Assembly (NCBI GenBank): GCA_937915925.1
Contig: CALGGM010000013.1
Location: 1-8,802 of the forward strand
From: an uncultured Clostridia bacterium
GTDB lineage: Bacteria > Bacillota > Clostridia > Christensenellales > CAG-138
Reading direction: 5' to 3'
Length of the DNA: 8,802 nt
A program made the position numbers and the translations under genes. A model generated the notes under the pieces. It had not been told where the DNA came from, made no database searches, and worked only from the letters and a program-made list of their open reading frames with translations. The first letter of the stretch is position 1; each line of letters begins with the position of its first letter. Positions 1 through 6,531 of this stretch are shown one piece after another.

Positions 1-90
1 AAGATTCTTCGTCGCTTTCCACTTCGCTGCGCTCCGTTACAGAGGTAGATCGCGCGCTTCCCGCGCGTACCATCGCTCCTCAGAATGACA
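1..90 (-). repeat. Dispersed foldback repeat, TGTCATTCTGAG ... GAAGAATCTT type
   Basis: On the minus strand this begins TGTCATTCTGAG and ends GAAGAATCTT, the layout of a short intergenic repeat that I recall as widespread in bacterial genomes. It contains a perfect 6-bp hairpin, CGCGCG (51-56) and CGCGCG (62-67), with loop CTTCC. It has no coding potential. The block ACCTCTGTAACG (35-46, minus) and the block AAGTGG..AGCGACG (10-24, minus) recur at the right end of the window (8750-8777). The left boundary may lie outside the window. Confidence 0.6.
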
Positions 91-118
91 CAACAGGGTA
101 TGCTGCGAACAAAACTCG

Positions 119-178
119 TGTCATCCTGAGGCAAAGCCGACGGATCTTAAAGCTCCCCCTCGTTCATTCGGTATGACA
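119..178 (+). repeat. Short foldback repeat, TGTCATCCTGAG ... GGTATGACA
   Basis: The ends TGTCAT (119-124) and ATGACA (173-178) are complementary. The pairing continues CC (125-126) with GG (170-171) across one bulged T. A small inner hairpin GGC-AAA-GCC lies at 130-138. The first 12 bases match the inverted end of the neighbouring element (79-90) at 11 of 12 positions, so the two elements face each other across about 28 bp. It sits downstream of the SipL-like gene, where I see no convincing intrinsic terminator. Confidence 0.55.
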
Positions 179-200
179 CATAGAGCTGTGGCCGGAACTT

Positions 201-1673
201 TCACTGCGCGGAGCGGATCAGAAGCACCGGCGTGCCTTCCGCGATCGGCTCGGCGAGGTTCGGGTTGCACGCTCTTACCTTCGCGATCGGAACGCCGAAG
301 CGCTTGCCGATCGAGAACAGCGTTTCGTCCGGATCGCAGAACCACACGAGCATGCCGCTGTCCGTTTCGCACGGCGTACCCTTCAACAGCTCCGGGACAT
401 GATCGAACGCGATCTCGCGGTACCACTCCACATCGATCGACATCGTGAACCCGAGCGAGACCGTTCTCCCGCCGCCACTTAGACTCGCGTCGTATGCCCT
501 GAGGCGTACGATCGGCAGCGTGCCCTTCGCCTCCGTCTCGAATGACAGCGGCAGCTCATAGGTAAAGCTGCTCTTCATGCCGTCGTCGTCGCGATACACG
601 ACCGTCGCGGCGAGCACGCCCTCGATCGCCGCCTTGCCGTTCTCCACCGAAACGCGCGTCACGGCGGGACGCAGCGCGGCATACAGCGGCAGATACGCGT
701 CCTTCATGTGCGTCGGCACGGGGACCGTTTCGTTTATTTGTACGGTCTGGCTCCACGCGCCCTCATAATTCTCCGCGCGGGCGTGCCCGATCTCGCACGC
801 GAAATCCGACGCCGCATCGTACGCGTCGGTCAAGATCCGCACCGTCTCCGACGTGCAGCCGTACACGCCGATCGAAAGCGCCGCATCGACCGTTGCCGCG
901 CCGTCCTCGTCCAGCGTAACTGACAGCGACGTCAGCGTCGCCGTGCAGAACGCGTTCTCCCCTGCCTCGCATGGGATGACGTCCGAAAACGGCAGCACGT
1001 AAAGCTCGCGCCGGATCCCGCCGTCCGCGCCGCCGTAGAGCACACAAAGCCGCAGCTCGCCCTGCGGGATCATCCCCTCGGTGCCCTTGACAAGCCCGTT
1101 CACGATCGGCGTCGCGCTCGCCTGCACCACCGTCATGCCGCTCGGCGATTCGACCGTTTCGCTCATCCGAAGGCTGTGCGCGCCGAGCAGTGCCCGCCGT
1201 TTCAGAACGACGTTTGCCGTTCGGATCTCCGCGTCCCTTGCGCCGTCCAGTCCCGTGATGCAGTCGACGCCGACCGGCTCGAATACCGCGGTGCGAAGCT
1301 GAACCGTCGCCTGCAGCCGAAGTCCTCCGTCCTCGCGGCGCACGCTGCATGCGGGAATCTCGGCGGTGACGCGCGCGCTCATGTCCGGCGTGACGCCCTC
1401 CATGCGGATCGTGTGCGAGAACTCCGCCGCCGCTTCGAACGCGTACGGCATCCGTTCCGCGGACTCCACGGTGGGCTTTAAGGTCATCGTTCCGGTCACG
1501 ACGATCGCGCCGTCGCGGCAGGTGATTTCCGAAACCGTCGCCTCACCCTCCGCGCTCAGCACGCGCTCCAGTGTTTTTCCCTGCGGCAGCGGGATCGCGC
1601 TCTCCATCTGTACCTCCACAACCGTCTCCCCGAACAGGGTCTCCGTCGAAAGCGTCGTTTTTCTGATATCCAT
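201..1673 (-). CDS. SPOCS (DUF3794)-repeat and LysM protein, SipL-like spore coat morphogenesis protein
   Basis: Length is 490 aa. I see SPOCS/DUF3794-like beta-rich segments at about 28-110, 170-275 and 315-425. The C-terminal LysM-like module is at about 441-487, with the TLFSIGKRFGV and ACNPNLAEPI signatures. This order matches SipL of Clostridioides difficile, where the LysM domain binds the coat-basement ATPase SpoIVA during coat assembly around the forespore; other SPOCS-LysM paralogues exist, so orthology is inferred. There is no signal peptide or membrane segment, as expected for a mother-cell cytoplasmic protein. The start at 1673 is fixed by AAGGAG 8 nt upstream; an in-frame extension to 1895 would run through the divergent gene. 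CATATCCT at 1704-1711 (minus) loosely resembles the -10 of mother-cell sigma factors but has no matching -35. Confidence 0.88.
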   Translation of the reverse strand: MDIRKTTLSTETLFGETVVEVQMESAIPLPQGKTLERVLSAEGEATVSEITCRDGAIVVTGTMTLKPTVESAERMPYAFEAAAEFSHTIRMEGVTPDMSARVTAEIPACSVRREDGGLRLQATVQLRTAVFEPVGVDCITGLDGARDAEIRTANVVLKRRALLGAHSLRMSETVESPSGMTVVQASATPIVNGLVKGTEGMIPQGELRLCVLYGGADGGIRRELYVLPFSDVIPCEAGENAFCTATLTSLSVTLDEDGAATVDAALSIGVYGCTSETVRILTDAYDAASDFACEIGHARAENYEGAWSQTVQINETVPVPTHMKDAYLPLYAALRPAVTRVSVENGKAAIEGVLAATVVYRDDDGMKSSFTYELPLSFETEAKGTLPIVRLRAYDASLSGGGRTVSLGFTMSIDVEWYREIAFDHVPELLKGTPCETDSGMLVWFCDPDETLFSIGKRFGVPIAKVRACNPNLAEPIAEGTPVLLIRSAQ

Positions 1674-1681
1674 GTCGAACA

Positions 1682-1687
1682 CTCCTT
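1682..1687 (-). promoter_or_regulatory. Ribosome binding site of the SipL-like gene
   Basis: AAGGAG on the minus strand lies 8 nt before ATG 1673-1671. It decides the start against the longer in-frame reading that reaches 1895. Confidence 0.85.
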
Positions 1688-1728
1688 TTCGTCTTCTCGA
1701 AAAAGGATATGCACCGTCCTTTGGAAAC

Positions 1729-1757
1729 TTGCGTTTTTCCTGTGCGCGGGGTATAAT
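1729..1757 (+). promoter_or_regulatory. Sigma-A type promoter of the ModE-like gene
   Basis: A perfect -10 TATAAT lies at 1752-1757. The best-placed -35 is TTGCGT at 1729-1734 with a 17-bp spacer; only TTG matches consensus. Transcription would begin near 1764, leaving a leader of about 27 nt that contains the Shine-Dalgarno. The weak -35 is compatible with dependence on an activator or with modest expression. Confidence 0.6.
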
Positions 1758-1776
1758 ACGGTTGGAAATAGATTGC

Positions 1777-1783
1777 GAGGAGG
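1777..1783 (+). promoter_or_regulatory. Ribosome binding site of the ModE-like gene
   Basis: GAGGAGG lies 7 nt before ATG 1791. It rules out the in-frame TTG at 1773, which lies upstream of the Shine-Dalgarno itself. Confidence 0.85.
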
Positions 1784-1790
1784 ACGGGCG

Positions 1791-2141
1791 ATGGATAAAA
1801 AGCTTCGGTATACGTTGATGCTGCGCGTGTACGGGGAGGAGAAGATCTTCGGACCCGGCATTGCGGAGCTTCTCGAACGCGTCGAACAAACGCATTCGCT
1901 GAGAAAGGCGACCCTTGACATGGGCATGGCGTACTCAAAGGCGTGGCGCATCGTGAAAACCGCCGAGAACGCTTTGGGCTTTCCGCTTCTCGAATCCTCC
2001 GTCGGCGGCAAGGGCGGCGGCGGCGCAAAGCTGACCGAGCCCGGAAAGCGGTTTCTTACCGCGTACCGCAGGTTTGAATCCGTCGTGCATGCGTATGCCG
2101 ACGAGATCTTTGAGGAGATGTTCGGAGAGGACACGTACTAA
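1791..2141 (+). CDS. ModE-type winged-helix transcriptional regulator (LysR-like HTH, single domain)
   Basis: Length is 116 aa. It has the typical pattern of the ModE N-terminal DNA-binding domain: the FGPGIAELLERVEQT segment (20-34), the HTH with SLRKATLDMGMAYSKAWR (36-53), AENALGFPLLE (58-68), the glycine-rich wing GGKGGGGAKLT (72-82), then a C-terminal helix that probably dimerises. ModE of Escherichia coli carries a further molybdate-binding TOBE region; it is absent here, as in many clostridial stand-alone members annotated as molybdate-linked regulators. No mod transporter or molybdopterin gene is in the window, so ligand and targets are unknown. It has its own promoter and terminator and is divergent from the SipL-like gene, whose upstream region it shares (117 bp between start codons); regulation of that gene is possible but unproven. 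Confidence 0.9.
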   Translation: MDKKLRYTLMLRVYGEEKIFGPGIAELLERVEQTHSLRKATLDMGMAYSKAWRIVKTAENALGFPLLESSVGGKGGGGAKLTEPGKRFLTAYRRFESVVHAYADEIFEEMFGEDTY

Positions 2142-2165
2142 AATACGTATCCTCTCTTTATTTTT
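2125..2165 (+). terminator. Intrinsic terminator overlapping the ModE-like stop codon
   Basis: Stem arms are 2125-2137 and 2144-2156 (GAGAGGACACGTA with TACGTATCCTCTC, 12 of 13 paired), the loop is CTAAAA, and the T-run is 2157-2165. The 5' arm encodes the last residues and the loop contains most of the stop codon TAA 2139-2141. Confidence 0.85.
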
Positions 2166-2276
2166 CCAATTTTTGCAACCGAAACAGGTTTTTCGCGGTA
2201 TTTTTGTTGAAACGGTGTAACACTTTTGCGTTTGCCGTTGTCTTCATAACAGAAATCAATCAAAGGAGAACTCGCC

Positions 2277-3254
2277 ATGAAACGAATCGTTCCCATTCTG
2301 CTTGCGCTCTTGCTGGCTCTGACGCTGGTCGGCTGCTCGTCAAACAAGTCCGCGAGCGCCATGCCGCAGGCAGCTTATTCCACCTATGACAGCGCATATT
2401 TCGAAGCGGAAGAAGCCGCTATGGAGCAGCCTGCCGAATACGGCTACACCGGAAGCGGCGCGCCCGCCCAGAACCCCTCGCAGGCGCTTTCGAACCGCAA
2501 GATCATCCGCAACGCCGACATGAGCGTGGAAACCCTGACCTTCGATACGTTTGTCGACGAGATGACCGCCGCCGTCAATGCGATCGGCGGGTACGTGGAG
2601 TCGAGCAGCATCGGCAACCGCGGCTACAGAAACGGTCAGCAGCTCCGCTATGCGCGCTACACGATCCGCATTCCGGCGGATCAGCTCGACGCGTTTCTGG
2701 ATACCGTCTCCGGGCTCGGCAACGTCACCGAACTGAACACGGGGCTTAGGGACGTTACGACAAACTACGTCGATTCCGAAAAGCACCTCGAAGCCCTTCG
2801 CACCGAACAGGCGGCCCTTTTAGAGATTCTTTCGAAGGCAGAGACCGTTGAGGACATCATCACCGTGCAGGATCGGCTGACCTATGTCAGCTACGAGATC
2901 GAATCGTATGAATCGATCCTGCGCACCTACGACGATCAGATCGCGCTGTCGACCGTATCGATGACCGTCAACGAGGTCGAAAAGGAAACGCCGGTCGAGA
3001 AGGAAACCTTCGGACAGGAGGTCTCGCGCCGGTTCAAAAACAGCCTCGAAAACGTCGGCGACGGCTTCAAGAGCTTCGGCGCGTGGCTGTTCGGCGAAGC
3101 GCCGGAGATCATCGTGACGCTGCTCATCCTCGCCGCAATCGTCGCAGTTATTATCCTGATCATCCGCGCGATTGTCCGCGGGAGCAAAAAGAGAAAGGAA
3201 AAAGCCGCGGCAAAGAAAGCGGAGAAGCTTGCTTCCGCGCCGGAACAGAAATAA
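2277..3254 (+). CDS. DUF4349 domain-containing membrane lipoprotein
   Basis: Length is 325 aa. A lipoprotein signal peptide ends in lipobox LVGC, so Cys20 would be lipidated. A low-complexity linker (21-72) precedes the DUF4349 domain (about 74-233): IIRNADMSVE (76-85), GGYVESSSIG (104-113), the YTIRIPADQLDAFLD strand-helix (128-142), a helical coiled-coil-like stretch (165-215) and the closing strand DQIALSTVSMTV (220-231). A membrane helix lies at about 277-300, followed by a Lys/Arg-rich cytoplasmic tail. The domain would therefore be outside the cell, held by both a lipid anchor and a helix. Function of the family is not established. Start is supported by AGGAG 8 nt upstream. No convincing promoter is visible in the 135-bp gap. 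The gene ends in a strong terminator. Confidence 0.92.
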   Translation: MKRIVPILLALLLALTLVGCSSNKSASAMPQAAYSTYDSAYFEAEEAAMEQPAEYGYTGSGAPAQNPSQALSNRKIIRNADMSVETLTFDTFVDEMTAAVNAIGGYVESSSIGNRGYRNGQQLRYARYTIRIPADQLDAFLDTVSGLGNVTELNTGLRDVTTNYVDSEKHLEALRTEQAALLEILSKAETVEDIITVQDRLTYVSYEIESYESILRTYDDQIALSTVSMTVNEVEKETPVEKETFGQEVSRRFKNSLENVGDGFKSFGAWLFGEAPEIIVTLLILAAIVAVIILIIRAIVRGSKKRKEKAAAKKAEKLASAPEQK

Positions 3255-3275
3255 CGATCCTCCCCTACATGCAAA

Positions 3276-3314
3276 GAAGCGACCCCATTTTTCGGGGTCG
3301 CTTCGTATTTTTTA
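3276..3314 (+). terminator. Strong intrinsic terminator between convergent genes
   Basis: A perfect 11-bp stem GAAGCGACCCC (3276-3286) and GGGGTCGCTTC (3294-3304), loop ATTTTTC, then T-run 3308-3313. It serves the DUF4349 gene. On the other strand the same stem is followed only by TTTGC, so it may stop the convergent lipoprotein transcript less efficiently. Confidence 0.93.
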
Positions 3315-3321
3315 TGCCAGT

Positions 3322-4338
3322 TTATGCTGTGGGAACGAACCGGGCTGCTGCTTTCCTCATGTCGACCGCACGTTTCATCACTTCCGTATCGACCACGCGC
3401 CAGCCGAGATAGCCGTCCACGGCGATCACGCGGCAAATGACGCCCGCCGGGCACCAGCCCTCGCCCATGCCTACATTCCCGTACAGCAGATATTCGCCTT
3501 CCGAAACGCGAACCGCTTTTCTGAGCTTCGGGAAGACGATAAAATCCGTCGGCCACATCGGTACCTGCCCGGGCAGAAGATCCGGATCCACTTCATCTTC
3601 AAAGACCCGATCCGGCACAAGGTTCGGTCGGTCGACCGCGCTTTGGAAAAAGCCTTCCAGCTCCGTCTGTGTCACAAAACAGCAGCCCGAATCGTCGTCA
3701 TAATCCTCACCGTGCAGATACGGCGGAAGCGCATCCTCGTAATTGTAGAACAGTGCGTCCAGAATCCTGCGCTGGCACTGCTGTTCCCAACGGTCCGGAT
3801 ATTGCTTTGCATAATCGCCCTGAAAATCCGCATACAGAAAGCCGATCAGCATGGCGTCTTCGAAGCGTCTTTTGCTGTCCTCCGTAAGCGAAACACCGTC
3901 TTCATCCGAGGACGGAAAGAAATACGGGAAATCCGACGCGGGATGATCGAGACAGAACACCCGCTGCTGTCCGTCCGCATCGAGATAGCGGATCGAAAAC
4001 AACGCTTCCGTAAAGGATTCATCCGCTTCTGTCCGGATTTCCGTGACGGTCAGTTCTTTGAGCCCCTGCGTTCCGGGAAACGGCTGATAGAAACAGTTCT
4101 TGTTTGCCCATGTGAACTCTTCGATGACGATGCCCCACGAATCTTCCGCGCGGGCGCAGTACAGATTCACCTGCTCGCCCGCATATAAAAGCGCGGCTTC
4201 CTTTTCAGCCTTCGGCGTCGGCACGGACGTTTCTGCCGAAGGTGCGGCGGTCGCGAACGCTTCCGTCGCGTTTTGGGGCGTACAAGCGACGATCATGCAC
4301 AGCACGATCCAAATGCAAACAATGCGAAAGCGTTTCAT
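3322..4338 (-). CDS. Uncharacterised secreted lipoprotein
   Basis: Length is 338 aa. I do not recognise a domain. A short basic N-terminus and hydrophobic helix end in lipobox IVAC, so Cys19 is the likely lipidation site. A Thr/Ala/Pro/Glu-rich linker (20-47) follows. The body is acidic and aromatic, with eight further Cys residues (61, 82, 129, 188, 219, 220, 296, 302) that could form disulfides in an exported protein. The segment 280-320 (EYLLYGNVGMGEGWCPAGV, then GYLGWRVVDTEV) reads like paired beta strands. ATG 4338 is chosen because AGGAGG ends 8 nt upstream; an in-frame GTG at 4347 would overlap that site. TATACT (4359-4364, minus) and TTGACA (4376-4381, minus) occur upstream but are only 11 bp apart, so they are not a standard promoter pair. 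The gene converges on the DUF4349 lipoprotein. Confidence 0.85.
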   Translation of the reverse strand: MKRFRIVCIWIVLCMIVACTPQNATEAFATAAPSAETSVPTPKAEKEAALLYAGEQVNLYCARAEDSWGIVIEEFTWANKNCFYQPFPGTQGLKELTVTEIRTEADESFTEALFSIRYLDADGQQRVFCLDHPASDFPYFFPSSDEDGVSLTEDSKRRFEDAMLIGFLYADFQGDYAKQYPDRWEQQCQRRILDALFYNYEDALPPYLHGEDYDDDSGCCFVTQTELEGFFQSAVDRPNLVPDRVFEDEVDPDLLPGQVPMWPTDFIVFPKLRKAVRVSEGEYLLYGNVGMGEGWCPAGVICRVIAVDGYLGWRVVDTEVMKRAVDMRKAAARFVPTA

Positions 4339-4346
4339 CTTCCCCA

Positions 4347-4352
4347 CCTCCT
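4347..4352 (-). promoter_or_regulatory. Ribosome binding site of the uncharacterised lipoprotein
   Basis: AGGAGG on the minus strand lies 8 nt before ATG 4338-4336. It excludes GTG 4347-4345 as the start. Confidence 0.85.
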
Positions 4353-4430
4353 GCGTTCAGTATATCGCAAAGATGTGTCAAAAAGGCGTATAAACTGTAA
4401 ATATGTAGGAAAGAAGTTTTCGTTTTACTA

Positions 4431-4585
4431 CTCCTCAGTCGGCTTCGCCGCCAGCTCCCCTCGCAAGGGGCGCTCGAATCGACGTCATATTATACCCTCC
4501 CTTGTGACGGGGCAGCGATCCGAGCGCCCGCAGTGCGGGGAGGAGCGAGGTGAGCTGCGACCGAAACAGGGAGTTGAAGGAGTGA
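4431..4585. repeat. Mosaic of short intergenic repeat fragments
   Basis: There is no gene in 4339-4788. This part begins CTCCTCAGTCGGCTTCGCC, a start I recall from common clostridial intergenic repeats. It contains several small hairpins: CGGC-TTC-GCCG (4440-4450), CCCCT-CGCA-AGGGG (4457-4470) and CCCGC-AGT-GCGGG (4527-4539). The boundary near 4490 (TATTATA) looks like a junction between two repeat types. Open frames on both strands here are compositional and lack plausible protein features. A TATAAT occurs on the minus strand (4489-4494) without a -35. Confidence 0.55.
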
Positions 4586-4647
4586 AGCGACGCGCAACGA
4601 CCATGTTTCGGGATTGGGGGGACCGCGCTAGCGGTGGGCGGGTAGTC
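4586..4647 (+). repeat. 62-bp dispersed repeat, copy 1
   Basis: It matches the reverse complement of 8688-8749 at 60 of 62 positions. The only two differences are adjacent and lie in the loop of an internal hairpin, ACCGC-GCTA-GCGGT here and ACCGC-GTCA-GCGGT in copy 2. Identity starts sharply at AGCGACGCGC and ends sharply at GGGTAGTC, with unrelated sequence beyond both ends. Confidence 0.85.
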
Positions 4648-4650
4648 GAT

Positions 4651-4724
4651 GAATTGCGCTTCGCGCATGAATTGGCTTCGCCGTGAATTGTGCTTACGCA
4701 CATGAATTGACGCCAAAGGCGTCA
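4651..4724 (+). repeat. Mini-hairpin array upstream of proS (four hairpins)
   Basis: Four perfect short hairpins are separated by ATGAATT or TGAATT: 4655-4667 (TGCGC-TTC-GCGCA), 4674-4682 (GGC-TTC-GCC), 4689-4702 (TGTGC-TTAC-GCACA) and 4708-4724 (TGACGCC-AAA-GGCGTCA). The start-to-start spacing is 16-19 nt. Positions 4653-4709 match 6640-6696 downstream of proS at 55 of 57 positions, and the two differences are a paired T-A versus C-G. If proS is transcribed from further upstream, the array lies in its 5' leader. Confidence 0.85.
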
Positions 4725-4751
4725 TCCCGTAGGGGCGGATCGTATCCGCCC
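4725..4751 (+). repeat. GTAGGGGCGGAT-type foldback repeat
   Basis: The sequence CCCGTAGGGGCGGATCG folds on itself: GGGCGGAT (4733-4740) pairs with ATCCGCCC (4744-4751) around loop CGT. I recall GTAGGGGCGA/G...CGCCC elements as common short repeats in many bacteria. It abuts the hairpin array directly and ends 37 bp before the proS start. Confidence 0.6.
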
Positions 4752-4788
4752 GTCAAAATGAAAGAACACAAACCATCTGGAGGAATAT

Positions 4789-6528
4789 ATGAAGGTAAAG
4801 AACATTTTGGGCGAACGGTTCAAGGAGCGCGCGTTTGAGATCGAAAGTCAGAATCTCATGACGCGCGGCGGGTATATGAAGCAGGTCGGCAACGGCATTT
4901 ACTCGCTGTTCACGCCGGCCAAGCGCATTCAGAACAAGATCGAGCAGATCCTCAGAGAGGAGATGGACGCGATCGACGGGCAGGAGGTCCTGTTCCCGGT
5001 CGTCATGCCCGCGACGCTCTGGCAGAGCTCGGGCAGATTTGAGTCCATCGGCAAGGAGCTTCTGCGGTTCAAGGATCGCGGCGGCGCGGACATGGTCCTC
5101 GGCATGACGCACGAGGAAGCCGCGGTGCAGATGGCGATGAACGTGGCGGGCACGTATCAGAAGTACCCGTTCATGATCTATCAGATCCAGACGAAGTTCC
5201 GCGACGAGCCGCGCGCAAGGGGCGGTCTCATCCGCGTGCGCGAGTTCACGATGAAGGACGCGTACTCGTTCCACACCTCGCAGGAGGACCTGGAAGCGTA
5301 CTACGAGCGCTGCTATCGCGCATACGAGCGCATCTATGCCCGCGCAGGCGTGCCCGAGGTACTGGCGGTCAAGTCGGACTCCGGCATGATGGGCGGCAAG
5401 GTCAGCCATGAGTTCATGCTTCTCTGTGACATCGGCGAGGATTCCATCGTGCTCTGCCCCGAATGCGGCTTCCGCGCGAACATGGAGGCGTGCGACGCAA
5501 TCACCGAAAACGAAGCGGACGAAACGCTTGCGCCTTTGACCGAGGTCTTCACCGGCGAAGCCGCGACGATCGCGGAGGTCGGCGAGCTTCTTCACGTGCC
5601 GGACGAGAAGTCCTGCAAGGCGGTCGTGTATCAGCGCAACGCGGACGATTCGTACGTGCTGATCTTCGTGCGCGGCGACAAGGAGGTCAACGAGACCAAG
5701 CTGACGAACTATCTGAAGGCGGAGGTCCATCCCGCGGTCGATATCGAGAACGCGAACCTCAACGCGGGCAACATCGGACCGGTGAACCTCGACACCACCG
5801 CAACGGTGCTGATCGACCGCTCGATCTACGGCGCAACGAACCTCGTCTGCGGCGCGAACAAGCCCGAATATCACTACACCGGCTTCACGCCCGCGCGCGA
5901 TCTGCTCGCGGATACGGAATACCTCGATCTATCTAAAGCGGTCGAGGGCGGCATCTGCCCGTGCTGCGGAAAGCATTCGCTGAACGTGCGCCGCGGCATC
6001 GAGGTCGGCAACATCTTCCAGCTCGGCAAGCGCTACACCGAAGCCATGGGCATGACCTACGACGCGGAAAACGGCGAGCGCAAGAACCCGATCATGGGCT
6101 GCTATGGCATCGGCGTCGGACGCCTCATCGCGTCGGTCTGCGAAGCGCGGCACGACGATTACGGTCCCATCTGGCCGATCACGATCGCGCCGTGGCAGGT
6201 CGAGATCTGCGCGCTGCGGATCGACAACCCCGAGGTGCGTGCGGCTGCCGACAAGCTGTATCAAGAACTCGAAGACGCGGGCGTCGAGGTGCTGTACGAC
6301 GACCGTCCCGTCTCGGCGGGCGTCATGTTCTCCGATGCGGACCTTCTGGGCGCGCCGGTGCGCGTGGTCATCTCCCCGAAGACGCTGAGCCGCAGCGCGT
6401 TCGAGCTTTCTGCGCGCGACAAGTCGTTCCGCGAGGACGTCGCGGCAGACACAGCCGCCGAAGCGGTCCGTGCAAAGGTCGCCGAGCTGATCGCCGCGGT
6501 CAACGCCAAGGTCCCGGAACGGATGTGA
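4789..6528 (+). CDS. proS: Prolyl-tRNA synthetase, bacterial type with editing domain
   Basis: Length is 579 aa, full length for the family. It charges tRNA-Pro with proline in the cytoplasm. The class II core shows a motif 1 region ending in VLFPVVMPATLW (67-78), the TxE loop THEE (107-110), motif 2 from FRDE (137-140) through REFTMKDAYSFH (151-162), and motif 3 GCYGIGVGR (437-445). An editing (INS) insertion at about 230-385 removes mischarged Ala; GDKEVNETKL (297-306) carries a Lys (K304) that probably matches the known editing lysine, and YGATNLVCGANKPEYHY lies further on. The anticodon-binding domain follows from about 465. CxxC (223/226) and CPCC (390-393) flank the insertion and could form a zinc-knuckle-like cluster. 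The start is supported by GGAGG 5 nt upstream. No T-box or clear promoter is visible upstream; a mini-hairpin array lies on each side. Confidence 0.98.
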   Translation: MKVKNILGERFKERAFEIESQNLMTRGGYMKQVGNGIYSLFTPAKRIQNKIEQILREEMDAIDGQEVLFPVVMPATLWQSSGRFESIGKELLRFKDRGGADMVLGMTHEEAAVQMAMNVAGTYQKYPFMIYQIQTKFRDEPRARGGLIRVREFTMKDAYSFHTSQEDLEAYYERCYRAYERIYARAGVPEVLAVKSDSGMMGGKVSHEFMLLCDIGEDSIVLCPECGFRANMEACDAITENEADETLAPLTEVFTGEAATIAEVGELLHVPDEKSCKAVVYQRNADDSYVLIFVRGDKEVNETKLTNYLKAEVHPAVDIENANLNAGNIGPVNLDTTATVLIDRSIYGATNLVCGANKPEYHYTGFTPARDLLADTEYLDLSKAVEGGICPCCGKHSLNVRRGIEVGNIFQLGKRYTEAMGMTYDAENGERKNPIMGCYGIGVGRLIASVCEARHDDYGPIWPITIAPWQVEICALRIDNPEVRAAADKLYQELEDAGVEVLYDDRPVSAGVMFSDADLLGAPVRVVISPKTLSRSAFELSARDKSFREDVAADTAAEAVRAKVAELIAAVNAKVPERM

Positions 6529-6531
6529 ACC

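Noticed and set aside
1773..1790. TTG start for the ModE-like gene
   Set aside because: It would place the GAGGAGG Shine-Dalgarno inside the coding sequence; ATG 1791 is 7 nt after that site and matches where family proteins begin.
3172..4188. Long plus-strand open frame (338 codons) opposite the uncharacterised lipoprotein
   Set aside because: It starts inside the DUF4349 gene, runs through the strong terminator and is antisense to a frame with a signal peptide and a well-placed Shine-Dalgarno. The Arg/His-rich composition is typical of an antisense shadow.
4359..4381. TTGACA ... TATACT promoter for the minus-strand lipoprotein
   Set aside because: Both hexamers are good, but the spacer is 11 bp, too short for a sigma-A promoter.
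4273..4725. Open frames on both strands in the repeat mosaic
   Set aside because: They cover dispersed repeats, carry no start signals, and the same peptide fragment (MFRDWGDR) reappears from the 62-bp repeat copy at the other end of the window. They are repeat translations, not genes.
4753..5874. Long minus-strand open frame (373 codons) opposite proS
   Set aside because: It lies wholly within and antisense to a full-length, motif-complete proS; the product is rich in Arg, His, Val and Asp as expected from the complement of GC-rich codons, and it has no recognisable domain or ribosome binding site.
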